Shown: positions 32,790 through 43,548 of the stretch, one piece after another | Numbering within the stretch: position 1 is the first letter of the stretch | Layout of the letters: every line of letters starts with the position of its first letter | Assembly: GCA_023411575.1 (NCBI GenBank) | Contig: JAEYOP010000022.1 | Location: forward strand, 54,666 to 118,665 | Length of the DNA stretch: 64,000 nucleotides | Reading direction: 5' to 3' | Source: Bacillota bacterium | Lineage (GTDB): Bacteria; Bacillota; Clostridia; Acetivibrionales; DTU013 | Made by a program: the position numbers and the translations under genes | The notes under the pieces: model-generated | Databases searched by the model: none | Seen by the model: the letters and a program-made list of their open reading frames with translations, nothing else | Told to the model about the DNA's origin: nothing

Positions 32790-34025
32790 ATGAATAGACG
32801 GGTCGTTATAACCGGTATGGGCGTAGTCCATTCACTGGGATTTGGAGTAGAAAGCTTCTGGAATGCAATAAAGGAAGGAAAATCGGGCATCAGCCTTTTG
32901 ACGAAATTCGATACGGAGCTTTATGATGCAAAGGTCGCTGCGGAAATAAAGAATTTTGAACCGACGGATTATATCGATAAAAAAGAAGCAAAGAGAATGG
33001 ATGTTTTTACCCAGTATGCACTGGCGGCCGCAAAGATGGCGATTGAAATGTCCGGACTCAAAATGGAAGAGGAAGACAGCTTCCGGGCCGGCTGTATTGT
33101 CGGTTCCGGCATCGGCGGCATCCAGACCCTGGAGGATCAGCACAGTACGCTGCTGAACAAAGGCGTCGGAAGGGTAAGCCCCTTCTTTATCACGTCCATG
33201 ATTGCCAACATGGCTGCGGGCAGGATTGCCATAGAATATAACCTGCAGGGCTTCAATGAATGCGTCGTCACTGCATGCGCATCCGGCAACAACGCCATCG
33301 GAGACGCTTTCCGGGTAATCCAGTACGGAGATGCCGACGTCATGGTGACCGGAGGAGCCGAGTCCGCCATCACGCCTCTTTCCTTCGCAGGCTTCTGCTC
33401 CAACAAGGCCCTCTCCACCAATCCTGATCCGGCTACCGCATGCAGGCCCTTCGACAGGGACCGCGACGGCTTTATCATGGGCGAGGGCGCGGGAATCCTG
33501 GTGCTGGAAGAGCTGGAGCACGCCAAAAAGCGCGGCGCGGTGATCCTCGGCGAAATCGTCGGGTATGGATGCACCTGTGACGCCCATCATATTACAGCTC
33601 CACATCCGGAAGGCATCGGCGGCATCCGCTCCATGCAGAACGCCGTCCGAGATGCCGGAATAAAGCCGGAAGACGTCGGTTACATCAACGCCCACGGAAC
33701 ATCAACGCCCTTGAACGATCCCGGCGAGACCAACGTCATCAAGGCCGTCTTCGGCGAACACGCATATAAGCTGGCCGTCAGCTCGACCAAGTCCATGACG
33801 GGCCATCTGCTCGGCGCCGCCGGCGCCATCGAGGCGGTCATAACCGCCCTAGCGCTCAAGGACGGCTTCCTGCCGCCGACCATCAACCTGCACAATCCCG
33901 ATCCGGAATGCGACCTGGATTATGTGCCGAATGTCGGCAGGAAAGCGGAGATCAAATACGCCCTTTCCAACGCCCTCGGCTTTGGGGGACACAACGCCGC
34001 CATCGTCCTGAAAAAATACGAGTAG
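32790..34025 (+). CDS. fabF: 3-oxoacyl-ACP synthase II
   Basis: 411 residues. Condensing enzyme triad C163 (VTACASG), H302 (NAHGTSTPLND) and H339 (SMTGHLLGA). It extends acyl-ACP with malonyl-ACP. GGGAGG precedes the ATG. A terminator closes the gene before rnc. Confidence 0.97.
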   Translation: MNRRVVITGMGVVHSLGFGVESFWNAIKEGKSGISLLTKFDTELYDAKVAAEIKNFEPTDYIDKKEAKRMDVFTQYALAAAKMAIEMSGLKMEEEDSFRAGCIVGSGIGGIQTLEDQHSTLLNKGVGRVSPFFITSMIANMAAGRIAIEYNLQGFNECVVTACASGNNAIGDAFRVIQYGDADVMVTGGAESAITPLSFAGFCSNKALSTNPDPATACRPFDRDRDGFIMGEGAGILVLEELEHAKKRGAVILGEIVGYGCTCDAHHITAPHPEGIGGIRSMQNAVRDAGIKPEDVGYINAHGTSTPLNDPGETNVIKAVFGEHAYKLAVSSTKSMTGHLLGAAGAIEAVITALALKDGFLPPTINLHNPDPECDLDYVPNVGRKAEIKYALSNALGFGGHNAAIVLKKYE

Positions 34026-34074
34026 GAACAAGCAAAAAATTGCTGGAAGTTATTTGATATACGGGCTATAATAT

Positions 34075-34101
34075 AAAAGGCGGGGGATACTCCCGCCTTT
34101 T
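34075..34101 (+). terminator. Terminator after fabF
   Basis: AAAAGGCGGG-GGATACT-CCCGCCTTTT, a ten-pair stem. It separates the fatty acid genes from rnc-smc-ftsY. Confidence 0.82.
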
Positions 34102-34156
34102 GGATTATGCGGCATAGTGCCATCTTGCAGGCTTGCGGCGAACTGGAGTGATAAAA

Positions 34157-34876
34157 ATGAAACGAAACGCCATAGAAGAAAATTCATTAAGCCTTCTAGA
34201 GCTGGAGGCGGTTGCGGGATACACCTTCCGGGACAAGGGGAATCTGATGCTGGCCCTTACGCACAGCTCTTATGCCAACGAAAAGCGAAATGAAGGGCTT
34301 AGCAGCAACGAGCGGCTGGAATTTCTGGGCGACGCGGTTTTGAACGTTGTGACCAGCGAATATATTTATAAACATTTTCCGGCCCTGCCGGAAGGTGAAA
34401 TGACCAAATTACGAGCCTCCATCGTTTGCGAAGGCTCCCTGCTGAAGTGCGCTGCGAAAATCAACCTAGGGAAGCACATTCTCCTGGGCAGGGGAGAGGA
34501 AATTACGGGAGGAAGATCGCGGATTTCCATCCTGTCCGACGCGTTTGAAGCGCTGATCGGCGCAATCTACCTGGACGGCGGGCTGAAAGAGGCTTCCGCC
34601 TTTATTCACAGGAATATGAGCGAATTATTCAGCGACGCGGGCAGCAGCGAGGTCTTTGTAGACTATAAGACCCAGCTCCAGGAAATCGTTCAAAAAGCGG
34701 GCGACCAGAAGATCACTTACCGGATCACGGATGAAAAGGGGCCTGATCACAACAAGCTGTTTGTCTCCCAAATTTCCGTCGGCGAGCAGATCATGGGCAG
34801 CGGCGAGGGCCGAAGCAAGAAAGAGGCGGAGCAGAACGCCGCCAGAGTCGCCCTGGGCAAGCTGCAGGTGAAATAG
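34157..34876 (+). CDS. rnc: Ribonuclease III
   Basis: 239 residues. Endonuclease domain with the signature NERLEFLGDAVL at 51-62 (E55 and D59 metal ligands) and a second acidic site in DAFEALIGAIYLDGG; C-terminal double-stranded RNA-binding domain from DYKTQLQEIVQ. It cuts double-stranded RNA in rRNA and mRNA maturation. The start is ATG 34157 behind GGAGTGA; the frame is open upstream to 34133. The stop is directly followed by the next ATG. Confidence 0.97.
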   Translation: MKRNAIEENSLSLLELEAVAGYTFRDKGNLMLALTHSSYANEKRNEGLSSNERLEFLGDAVLNVVTSEYIYKHFPALPEGEMTKLRASIVCEGSLLKCAAKINLGKHILLGRGEEITGGRSRISILSDAFEALIGAIYLDGGLKEASAFIHRNMSELFSDAGSSEVFVDYKTQLQEIVQKAGDQKITYRITDEKGPDHNKLFVSQISVGEQIMGSGEGRSKKEAEQNAARVALGKLQVK

Positions 34877-35902
34877 ATGGCGGAAAGACCAATAATCATT
34901 CCTATCTTCGTTCCCCATAAAGGGTGTCCCCATGACTGTATTTTCTGCAATCAGAAAAAAATCAGCGGGCAGTTGGAAGAAATGACGGCGGAAAAAGTGC
35001 CGCAGATCATAGAGGCCCATCTGGCGACGATCCGACCCGGTTCTGCGGTGGAGGTCGCTTTTTACGGCGGGAGCTTTACCGCAATCGACAAGACGGCGCA
35101 AGAAAGCTTTTTAAAAGCGGCGTCGCCTTATCTGGCGGATGGCAGGGTATCCGAAATCCGCCTTTCCACCAGGCCCGACCATATTGAGGATGAAATTCTC
35201 GACCTTTTGAAGAAATACGGCGTAAAGACCATTGAGCTCGGGGTTCAGAGCCTGGACGAGAGCGTATTGAACGCAAGCAGCCGGGGGCATGACGCCTCCT
35301 GCGTCCGCAAAGCGGCGGCACTCATTCGGGAAAAAGGGTTCCGGCTGGGGATACAGACGATGACCGGCCTTCCGGGAGATAGCAGGGAAAAATGCCTGGA
35401 AACCGCAAAAGAAGTGGTTTCTCTCTCTCCAGAGATGGTGCGGATTTATCCGGTGCTGGTGATCAAGGGAACAGAGCTGGAAAGGCTCTACAACGAAGGC
35501 CTATACCGGCCGCAAACCCTGGACGAGGCCGTCGGCCTGTGCGCGGAGCTGCTTGAAATCTATGAATCCAACGGGATCAACGTCATACGGATAGGACTTC
35601 AGCCCACGGAAAGCATCCGTAGCGGCCCGGAGTCTGAGGTTGCCGCAGGACCGATGCATCCTGCATTTCGCCAGCTTGTGGAATCCAGGCGGATTCTTCT
35701 GAAGCTGGAAACGGAAATCGCGGCACAGGGACTTGTCGGCACAAAGGAATTGATCATCCGTACCGGCAGCTCTAATATTTCAAATGTGACCGGCCAGAAG
35801 CGAAGCAACGTGGAATACCTGAAGCAGCGGTTCGGAATCCGTCTCATCCGGGTTCTGTCGGAGGACTCCCTGGGAAATAAGTTTACATTGAATAAAGGTT
35901 GA
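34877..35902 (+). CDS. Elp3-like radical SAM protein
   Basis: 341 residues. Radical SAM cysteines C17, C21, C24 in GCPHDCIFC, then GGSFTAID and an Elp3/MiaB-type core with LSTRPDHIEDEILDLL and ELGVQSLDESVL. No acetyltransferase domain follows, unlike true Elp3. The product lies between rnc and smc in many Clostridia, but its reaction is not known to me; modification of RNA or protein is a fair guess. The ATG immediately follows the rnc stop, so translation is coupled. Confidence 0.88.
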   Translation: MAERPIIIPIFVPHKGCPHDCIFCNQKKISGQLEEMTAEKVPQIIEAHLATIRPGSAVEVAFYGGSFTAIDKTAQESFLKAASPYLADGRVSEIRLSTRPDHIEDEILDLLKKYGVKTIELGVQSLDESVLNASSRGHDASCVRKAAALIREKGFRLGIQTMTGLPGDSREKCLETAKEVVSLSPEMVRIYPVLVIKGTELERLYNEGLYRPQTLDEAVGLCAELLEIYESNGINVIRIGLQPTESIRSGPESEVAAGPMHPAFRQLVESRRILLKLETEIAAQGLVGTKELIIRTGSSNISNVTGQKRSNVEYLKQRFGIRLIRVLSEDSLGNKFTLNKG

Positions 35903-35975
35903 ATAAGTTCCAGGTTGTGTTAGAATATAGGGTGAAAATGCATCCTTGCCGATAACTGATTATGGGGGGTTCCGT

Positions 35976-38900
35976 TTGTACTTAAAGCGCTTGGATATAC
36001 AGGGATTCAAATCCTTTGCCGATAAAATCGTCCTGGACTTCAACAGCGGCATCACGTCCGTAGTGGGTCCCAACGGCAGCGGCAAGAGCAATATTGCCGA
36101 CGCCATCCGCTGGGTTCTTGGCGAGCAAAGCATCAAAACGCTCCGCGGGAGCAAGATGGAGGACGTCATTTTTGCCGGCACCGAACACCGGAAGCCCCTG
36201 GGCTTTGCGGAAGTTTCCATCACCATCGACAATTCTGACGGGGCGCTTCCCATCGCATACGCGGAAGTAACTGTCACCCGCAGAATATTCCGTTCCGGAG
36301 AAAGCGAATACCTGATCAACAAATCGGCCTGCAGGCTTAAGGATATCACGGAGCTGTTCCTCGATACCGGCATCGGGAGGGACGGCTATTCCGTTATCGG
36401 ACAGGGTAGGGTGGACGAAATCCTGAGCACCCGTTCCGAGGACCGGAGGCACATTTTCGAAGAAGCCTCGGGAATCATGAAATACAAGGTACGCAAGCTG
36501 GATGCGGAGAAAAAGCTGGAATTGACCAGGCAGAACCTGGAGCGCATCAATGATATTCTTACCGAACTGGAGTCCCAATTGGGGCCGCTAAAAGAGCAGT
36601 CCGAAACGGCGCGCCGGTATCTCGATCTGCGTGAAAGCCTGAAAGAGCTGGACGTCCAGGTGTATCTGGACAGCATGGACAAGTTCAAGGAGAAGCTCAA
36701 GGACCTGGAGGAACAGTATAAAACCGTCAAGGACAATGTGGAGGCGGAGAATGCGAAGCTGGAGGAGATCACGGGCTCCAACCGTCAGAAGACGGATCTG
36801 CTGAAGTCCTTCGACGAAAAGCTGGAAACCGTCCGGCAGCAGTTCTACGAGATGGACGGCCATCTGGAACGCTGCAATTCGGATATCAAGCTGAATAACG
36901 AAAAAATGGCCAACCTGGAGCTGAACATCGGCAGGCTGGACGCCGAAACAGCCGAGCTTCAGGCGAAGCTGTCCGGCATCGGCAAGGAAGAGGCCGGGAA
37001 GCAGGATAAATTAAAGTACCTTGAGAGGCAACTGCGGGATTATACCTCCAAGCTCGAGGAATATGAAAAGCAGATGGACGAACTGCTCAAGACCCTGGAT
37101 GAAAACGAGCGGTATATCGAACAGCTCAAGACCGGCGTCATGGACAAAATGGACATCCAGTCGGACAAAAAGCTGCAGATTAGCAATGTAAAGACCCATA
37201 TGGAGAATATGCACAAAAGGCAGAAATCCATAGATCACGAAGTATATCAGCACACGGTGGAAAACGACCGGGAACGCATGAAAAAGGAAGACCTGACCGA
37301 AAGCATCCGGCACGCGTCGGAGGAGATTCGCAAGCAGAAGGCGAAGCAGCAGGAGCTTTTAAAGGAGCGAGGCGAATCCGACAAAATGCTGGAGGAGATG
37401 AGAATCCGGCAGAGCAAGCTCAAATCCGACATCCAGTTCAAATCCTCCCGGGTAAAAACCCTGCGGGAAATGGAACAGAATCTGGAGGGCTACAACCGGA
37501 GCGTGCGGCAGATCCTCCAGGAGTGCCGTGAATCCGCCGAATTCGGCAAGGGGATCCATGGCGCGCTGGCCCAGTTGCTCAAGGTGGACCGGAAATACGA
37601 GGCGGCAATTGAAATGACGCTTGGCAGCGCCCTTCAGAACATTGTCACCCAAACCGAGGAAGCCGCCAAAAAGGCGATCGAATACCTGAAAACGAACAAG
37701 CTGGGGCGTGCCACCTTCCTGCCCATCAGCTCCGTGAACGGAAAAACCTTCGATGCCTCCATGCTGGGACGTATCTCCGCAAGCCAGGGCTTTTGCGGCG
37801 TGGCCTCCGGCCTTGTTCAATATGATCCGAAATATGCCGGCATCATGGAAAGCCTGCTGGGCAGGGTCGTCGTGGCGGACAACCTGGACAATGCCATAAA
37901 GATGGCCCGGAGCTTCGGCTATTCCTTCCGGATCGTGACGCTGGAGGGCGACATCCTCAGCACCGGAGGCTCCATGTCCGGCGGAAGCCTGGAGAACAGG
38001 GGCCCCAATATCCTGAGCCGGAGCAGGGAGATCACCGATCTGGAAAACGAGCTGCAAGCCCTGAAATCGGCGGATGCCGCCCTGGAGAAGGATATTCGCC
38101 TCCTTGCGGAGGACATTGCGCAGATCAATTCGGAGCTCGCTTCCATTGAAAATGATATGAAAAACAACGAACTGGTTAAAATAAGGGACGAAAGCCATCT
38201 GGCGCAGGTCGAGGAAAACATGAAACGGATCACCGCCAGAACGGATATGCTCAAGCAGGAGCGGGAGCAGCTGGACAGGCAGCTTGCTGAAATTTCGAAG
38301 GAGCTTGAAAAGTACCAGCAGGAGCTTGGAGCGATCGAGCAAGAAATCAGCGACGCCAAGGCGACGATTGCCGGCCACCAGGACAAGCACAAGGAGGACC
38401 AGGCGGTCCGGGACGCATTGCACACGGATATTACGGATTTCAAGATTTCCGTCAATTCCATAAAGGAAAGCATGGATACGGTCAGGGAAACAACGGAAAG
38501 GCTTGCGGGGGAAAAGGATTCCCTGACGAAGGGGATTTCCCGGAAGGGCGCCGAGAAGGCCAAAGCGCTGGAGGAGATCAGTCACCTGCGGGAGCTGAAC
38601 GAAGGCTTGAACGCGGTCATCCGCAGGCATGAGGAGGAGAAGGCCGGCAAGACCTTCGAATTGGACAGGCTTACAGAAGAAAGAAAGCTCCTCGAGGAAG
38701 ACCTCTATGACATCGTGAATAAGATCAACGACGCCAACAAGAACATTCTCCTGCTCCAGGAGGAATTTTCGAGGGTCGAGGTCAAAAAGGCGAAGCTGGA
38801 AACGGAAATGGAAGCTTTGCAGGACAGAATGTGGAACGAATACGAGCTTACATACTCCAGCGCGTTGGAATACGTAAAGGCGAAATACGGTGCACAGGAA

Positions 38901-39623
38901 TCCGGCAAGACGGAATTCTCCAACGAGAAATCCGGCGATTCCCAGCCGAAAAGAGATATCGGCAGCCTGGCCCAGGCCCAGAAGAAAATCAACGAGTTGA
39001 AGAACGCCATCAAAGACCTGGGACCGGTTAATGTGGCTTCCATCGAGGAATACATCAAATCGAAGGAGCGTTTTGAATTCATGTCGGCCCAGCGCAACGA
39101 CATGGAGCAGGCCAGGGAGAAGCTGCTGAGGGTTGTCCAGGAAATGACCTCGATCATGAAGAAGCAGTTCCTGGAGCAGTTCAAGCTGATCAATGAAAAT
39201 TTCAACATCGTGTTCAAGGAACTCTTCAGCGGAGGCCGCGCCAATCTGATGCTGGCCGACCAGGAAAACGTCCTGGAAAGCGGCATTGAGATCGAGGTGC
39301 AGCCGCCGGGGAAGAAGCTGCAGAACATGATGCTGCTTTCAGGCGGCGAGCGCGCATTTACGGCGATTGCGCTGCTCTTTGCCATATTGCGGCTGAAGCC
39401 GTCGCCCTTCTGCGTGCTCGACGAAATAGAGGCGGCGCTCGATGACGCCAACGTATACCGTTTTGCGGATTACTTGAGGCGCTACTCGGCTCAGACGCAG
39501 TTCGTTATGGTAACGCACAGGAAGGGAACCATGGAAGGCTCCGACATGCTGTACGGCGTAACGATGCAGGAGCATGGCGTATCCAGGATCGTATCCATGA
39601 AATTGGGAGAAAAGGTGGGGTAA
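35976..39623 (+). CDS. smc: Chromosome partition protein SMC
   Basis: 1215 residues, the normal length. Walker A GPNGSGKSN at 31-39, long coiled coils on both sides of a hinge (about 510-680, with a glycine-rich GGSMSGGSLENRG after it), C-terminal signature LSGGERAFTAIALLFAI and Walker B FCVLDEIEAALDDANV. It organises and segregates the chromosome with ScpA and ScpB. The start is TTG 35976, six bases after GGGGGG, giving MYLKRLDIQGFKSF. ftsY follows after four bases. Confidence 0.97.
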   Translation: MYLKRLDIQGFKSFADKIVLDFNSGITSVVGPNGSGKSNIADAIRWVLGEQSIKTLRGSKMEDVIFAGTEHRKPLGFAEVSITIDNSDGALPIAYAEVTVTRRIFRSGESEYLINKSACRLKDITELFLDTGIGRDGYSVIGQGRVDEILSTRSEDRRHIFEEASGIMKYKVRKLDAEKKLELTRQNLERINDILTELESQLGPLKEQSETARRYLDLRESLKELDVQVYLDSMDKFKEKLKDLEEQYKTVKDNVEAENAKLEEITGSNRQKTDLLKSFDEKLETVRQQFYEMDGHLERCNSDIKLNNEKMANLELNIGRLDAETAELQAKLSGIGKEEAGKQDKLKYLERQLRDYTSKLEEYEKQMDELLKTLDENERYIEQLKTGVMDKMDIQSDKKLQISNVKTHMENMHKRQKSIDHEVYQHTVENDRERMKKEDLTESIRHASEEIRKQKAKQQELLKERGESDKMLEEMRIRQSKLKSDIQFKSSRVKTLREMEQNLEGYNRSVRQILQECRESAEFGKGIHGALAQLLKVDRKYEAAIEMTLGSALQNIVTQTEEAAKKAIEYLKTNKLGRATFLPISSVNGKTFDASMLGRISASQGFCGVASGLVQYDPKYAGIMESLLGRVVVADNLDNAIKMARSFGYSFRIVTLEGDILSTGGSMSGGSLENRGPNILSRSREITDLENELQALKSADAALEKDIRLLAEDIAQINSELASIENDMKNNELVKIRDESHLAQVEENMKRITARTDMLKQEREQLDRQLAEISKELEKYQQELGAIEQEISDAKATIAGHQDKHKEDQAVRDALHTDITDFKISVNSIKESMDTVRETTERLAGEKDSLTKGISRKGAEKAKALEEISHLRELNEGLNAVIRRHEEEKAGKTFELDRLTEERKLLEEDLYDIVNKINDANKNILLLQEEFSRVEVKKAKLETEMEALQDRMWNEYELTYSSALEYVKAKYGAQESGKTEFSNEKSGDSQPKRDIGSLAQAQKKINELKNAIKDLGPVNVASIEEYIKSKERFEFMSAQRNDMEQAREKLLRVVQEMTSIMKKQFLEQFKLINENFNIVFKELFSGGRANLMLADQENVLESGIEIEVQPPGKKLQNMMLLSGGERAFTAIALLFAILRLKPSPFCVLDEIEAALDDANVYRFADYLRRYSAQTQFVMVTHRKGTMEGSDMLYGVTMQEHGVSRIVSMKLGEKVG

Positions 39624-39627
39624 GGAA

Positions 39628-40536
39628 ATGGGATTTTTTGATAAGTTGAAGGAGGGCCTTTCGAAAACGAGGAAGGGCATAACGGAAAAAATAGACCAGG
39701 TGCTGGTGAGCTTCGGAAAGGTGGACGACGAGCTTTTCGACGAACTGGAGGAAGTGCTGATCACATCGGATCTGGGCGTCGATACGGCTCTGCGCGTTAT
39801 CGAGGGTGTGAAAAAGAAGGTGCGGGAGGGCAAAGTAGTCGATCCCCAGAAGGTGAAAAGCCTCCTCAAGGAAGAACTGGTCGAAATCATGGGGGCGGAA
39901 ACGACGGCACTGGACATCGAGCCGGGTCCCGCGATTATTACCATCATCGGCGTAAACGGGGTGGGGAAGACCACCTCCATCGGCAAAATCGCCAATCTGC
40001 TGAAAAGCGACGGCAAGAAGGTCATGCTTGCGGCGGCCGATACCTTTCGGGCGGCCGCCATCGATCAGCTCCAGATCTGGGCGGACCGGGTCGGCGTCGA
40101 GTTGATCAAGCAGGGAGAGGGCTCGGACCCGGCGGCGGTTATTTACGACGCCCTGCAGGCGGCAAAAGCCCGCAAGGCGGACGTGCTGATCTGCGATACG
40201 GCCGGTCGGCTTCATACAAAAAAGAATCTTATGGAGGAATTAAAGAAAGTTTCCCGTATAATAGATAGGGAAATGCCGGGGGCGAAACGGGAGAACCTGT
40301 TGGTGCTCGACGCTACCACCGGGCAGAACGCCGTAAACCAGGCAAAGACCTTCAGCGAGGTGGCCGATATTTCAGGAATTGTCCTGACGAAGCTGGACGG
40401 CACAGCAAAAGGCGGTATCGTCATCGCCATCAAGTCCGAACTGGATATTCCGGTGAAGCTGATCGGGGTGGGCGAGAAGCTGGACGACCTGCAGCCCTTT
40501 GATTCAAGGGATTTTGTCGAGGCGCTGTTCTCTTAA
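39628..40536 (+). CDS. ftsY: Signal recognition particle receptor FtsY
   Basis: 302 residues with a short N-terminal A region, so close to the minimal NG form. GTPase motifs: GVNGVGKTT at about 108-116, DTAGRLHTKKNLMEEL, TKLDGTAKGG. It docks ribosome-SRP complexes at the membrane with Ffh (gene at 56572-57915). In Bacillus subtilis ylxM-ffh follow directly; here they are 15.7 kb away. Confidence 0.97.
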   Translation: MGFFDKLKEGLSKTRKGITEKIDQVLVSFGKVDDELFDELEEVLITSDLGVDTALRVIEGVKKKVREGKVVDPQKVKSLLKEELVEIMGAETTALDIEPGPAIITIIGVNGVGKTTSIGKIANLLKSDGKKVMLAAADTFRAAAIDQLQIWADRVGVELIKQGEGSDPAAVIYDALQAAKARKADVLICDTAGRLHTKKNLMEELKKVSRIIDREMPGAKRENLLVLDATTGQNAVNQAKTFSEVADISGIVLTKLDGTAKGGIVIAIKSELDIPVKLIGVGEKLDDLQPFDSRDFVEALFS

Positions 40537-40648
40537 GCCGGGTCGGCGTGACCTGAACCGGAACGGCGGGCCAATCCCTTGTTTTATCTGGCCGCCGGAC
40601 GGGTACTATTTGTAAGACAGAATGTAAAAAATAGATGGAGGATGCGAG

Positions 40649-43402
40649 ATGGTATATGATTATTATCAGGAAAAGACCAAGAAGGGCATGAAAAAGCTGA
40701 TAGCGCCCCTCATTTGCTTGATTGCCGTTATTGCCGCCATTGCTTTCGGCACCGGCATTTACCTGGAAATCATTCAACTGGACGAAATCGGGCAGACAGG
40801 ACAGTTTTCCAGCGTATATCTTACAAACCTTGTCGCCAAAGCGGTTTCCTTCGCGGCCGGATTTCTCATCATCTTTGCCATTATTGCCGTTACAAACGGC
40901 TTCATCAAGAGAAACATCAATGCGCACAACAAGAAATTGGACCTCCCCCAGCAGAAGGTCCCAAATATCCTTGTGGCCCTTGTTGTTGCATTCCTTGGCG
41001 CGTTGCTCTTCAAAGAAATGTTTTATGAAAAAATTCTCTATTTTTTGAACGGAACCCTGTTCCATACGGCGGATCCCATATTCGGCAGGGACACAGGCTA
41101 CTATATCTTTGAAAGGCCTTTATATTCGGCGTTATACAGCTTTGCCTCCACGCTGTGCATATTCCTGATTGCCTATACGATCATTTATTATATCGGACTG
41201 CTGATGGCAAATACCTCCGGCAGCCTGAGCACGAGCGATCTGAAAATCAAAAGCATCATCACCCACAACCTGATCAATGTGGCCCTCTTTTTCCTGGTAA
41301 AAGCCTCCGCGTACGGATTGGTAAAACAGGAAATCCTGTATGGCGCCGTCGAGTACGGGTCCGGCGAGGGATATATCGGCGCCAGCTATGTGGACGTGAA
41401 CATCTGGATGAAATATTACACCGTCGCCCCTTTCATCGTGATTGCGGCAACGATTGCAGCCCTATTTCTCATCCGAAAGGGCAAGCTGAAGCAGGCGGCC
41501 ATATCGTTTGCGGTTTATCCTGCGGTCTGGCTGGTAGTAACCGGGGTTGCCATGTTCACCCAGTCGATCCTTGTTACACCCAATGTGCTGGAATATGAAA
41601 AAAAATATATTGCCAATAATATAACCGAAACACGGAAGGCGTATGGGCTGGACAAGATCAAAACCTATAATTTCACCGATACGCAAGAGCTGACGCCCGA
41701 CATTTTAAAGCGAAACCAGGACACCATGAGCAACGTCCGGATCGTGGACATCAAATCGACCTTGGCCAGCAATGTCCAACTCCAGAGCAATACGGCGTTC
41801 TATTCGTTTTCCGACGGCGACATCATCAACTACGAAATCAACGGGAAAGAAACCCCGGTATTCATAACGGCCCGGGAAATCGACAAAAACAAGCTGCCGG
41901 ACAAGACGTACCTCAATACGACCTACCGGTACACCCATGGCTACGGGATTGTGATAAACCCCATAAACAAGATCACTTCCAAGGGCCAGGTGGATTTTAT
42001 CATGAGCGGCCTGGACAACAAATGCGTTGATCCGTCGCTTAAAATAGGAAGGCCGGAGATTTATTACGGGGAGCTCACGGAAGACCATGTAATCACCCAG
42101 GGAAAGGACCTGGACGAAATCACCTACGACGGCGGCAGGTCCACCGTTTACGAGGGGAAGGGCGGAATACGCCTGAATTTCCTGAATAAGGTCCTGTTTT
42201 CTCTGAAATACAGCGATTTCAAGATGTTGATTTCCGGATATACCAGCAATGCGGACCTTCTGCTCAACCGGCAGATCGTCAAACGGGCCCAAAAGGCGCT
42301 TCCTTTCCTGTCGATCGACGATGATCCGTATATTATCCCGACTGCCGACGGCAGGCTGAAATGGGTGCTGGACGCCTACACGACGTCGGACCGCTTCCCC
42401 AATGCCCAGTCTTACAGGGGCGTCAATTACATCCGGAATTCCGTCAAAATCGTCATCGACGCTTATGACGGCAAATTGGAATGCTTCATCATCGACAGGA
42501 CGGACCCGATCATTCAAACCCTTGCCAAAATCTATCCGAACGCTTTCAGCAGCAGGGAGCTTCCGGCGGAGATCGCCGGCCATACCCGTTATCCGGAGTT
42601 GCTTTTCAAGATCCAGACGGAAATGCTCAAAAAGTACCACATCCTGCCCGACAAGGTCAACGATTTCTACTCCAAGCAGGATTTGTGGGATATCGCAAAG
42701 CATCCGGTCAACCGCAACTCGGACGAACTCCAGGAAATCGACCCCTACTACAACATGATCCGGCTGCCGGAGGAATTGGGCGAAAAGGCGGAGCTGATCC
42801 TGATGAGGCCCTTTACGCCCTTTGGCACCCAGAAGCACAACATGGTGTCCTGGCTGGCGGTGCGGAACTCCTCCGAGCATTACGGGGAGCTGATCCTGTT
42901 CAACTTCCCCAAGAACCAGAACATTCTCGGTCCGAACCAAGTCGAGGTGAAAATCAACCAAATCGACCAGATCTCTGAGGATATGACCCTCTGGGGCCAG
43001 AGCGGCTCGGACGTTTACAAGGGAAACCTGCTGGTTATCCCCATCGAGAACAGCATCCTGTATGTTGAGCCGATCTACCTGAAGGCAAATAACACCTCCG
43101 CCTCGCCGGAGGTTAAGGAAATCGTCGTAGGTTATCAAAGCGGCGATGAATTCATGTACGGTATAGGAGCCAACCTGGACAAGGCGCTGGCGGATCTGTT
43201 CTCCGGGACGGCGGTGACGCCTCCGGCAGGCCAGGGAGGGACCAAACCGCCGGAAGGAACCGCCGGGAATGAAAACGTCACGGGCGGCGAAAACGGACAA
43301 AACGGTCTTGACCGGGAGAAGGTGGACCAGATCCTGAGCAAGTATGATGAATTGAAGCAGCAACTCGACGAATTGGGAAAACTGATCGAAGGGCTGAAAT
43401 AA
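40649..43402 (+). CDS. UPF0182 family membrane protein
   Basis: 917 residues. Seven or so N-terminal membrane segments (to about 310) precede a large, probably exported domain of about 540 residues and a Gly/Pro-rich linker ending in a short coiled helix (YDELKQQLDELGKLIEG). Family landmarks include NVLEYEKKYIANNI at about 309, TRYPELLFKIQTEMLKKYH, and LMRPFTPFGTQKHNMVSW. The function of UPF0182 is not established. GGAGG precedes the ATG. Single gene with its own terminator, sitting between ftsY and an Lhr helicase. Confidence 0.92.
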   Translation: MVYDYYQEKTKKGMKKLIAPLICLIAVIAAIAFGTGIYLEIIQLDEIGQTGQFSSVYLTNLVAKAVSFAAGFLIIFAIIAVTNGFIKRNINAHNKKLDLPQQKVPNILVALVVAFLGALLFKEMFYEKILYFLNGTLFHTADPIFGRDTGYYIFERPLYSALYSFASTLCIFLIAYTIIYYIGLLMANTSGSLSTSDLKIKSIITHNLINVALFFLVKASAYGLVKQEILYGAVEYGSGEGYIGASYVDVNIWMKYYTVAPFIVIAATIAALFLIRKGKLKQAAISFAVYPAVWLVVTGVAMFTQSILVTPNVLEYEKKYIANNITETRKAYGLDKIKTYNFTDTQELTPDILKRNQDTMSNVRIVDIKSTLASNVQLQSNTAFYSFSDGDIINYEINGKETPVFITAREIDKNKLPDKTYLNTTYRYTHGYGIVINPINKITSKGQVDFIMSGLDNKCVDPSLKIGRPEIYYGELTEDHVITQGKDLDEITYDGGRSTVYEGKGGIRLNFLNKVLFSLKYSDFKMLISGYTSNADLLLNRQIVKRAQKALPFLSIDDDPYIIPTADGRLKWVLDAYTTSDRFPNAQSYRGVNYIRNSVKIVIDAYDGKLECFIIDRTDPIIQTLAKIYPNAFSSRELPAEIAGHTRYPELLFKIQTEMLKKYHILPDKVNDFYSKQDLWDIAKHPVNRNSDELQEIDPYYNMIRLPEELGEKAELILMRPFTPFGTQKHNMVSWLAVRNSSEHYGELILFNFPKNQNILGPNQVEVKINQIDQISEDMTLWGQSGSDVYKGNLLVIPIENSILYVEPIYLKANNTSASPEVKEIVVGYQSGDEFMYGIGANLDKALADLFSGTAVTPPAGQGGTKPPEGTAGNENVTGGENGQNGLDREKVDQILSKYDELKQQLDELGKLIEGLK

Positions 43403-43443
43403 AGAAATCCCGGGGGATCATTCCTCCGGGATTTCTTTTTTTT
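43403..43443 (+). terminator. Terminator after the UPF0182 gene
   Basis: AGAAATCCCGG and CCGGGATTTCT flank a loop, followed by eight T; it starts at the stop codon. Confidence 0.9.
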
Positions 43444-43548
43444 GCGGCAGCCTCTTTACAGGCGAACGCATGTTTGGTAAAATGTACCTGACCGGAACGG
43501 ACAAAAGGGTATGCAGCCGGCAAACGGATGGGATGCGAGGAGTAAAAA

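Noticed and set aside
41705..43363. 552-codon minus-strand frame across the UPF0182 gene
   Set aside because: Shadow frame; its sequence has no signal or domain and the plus-strand protein is well supported.
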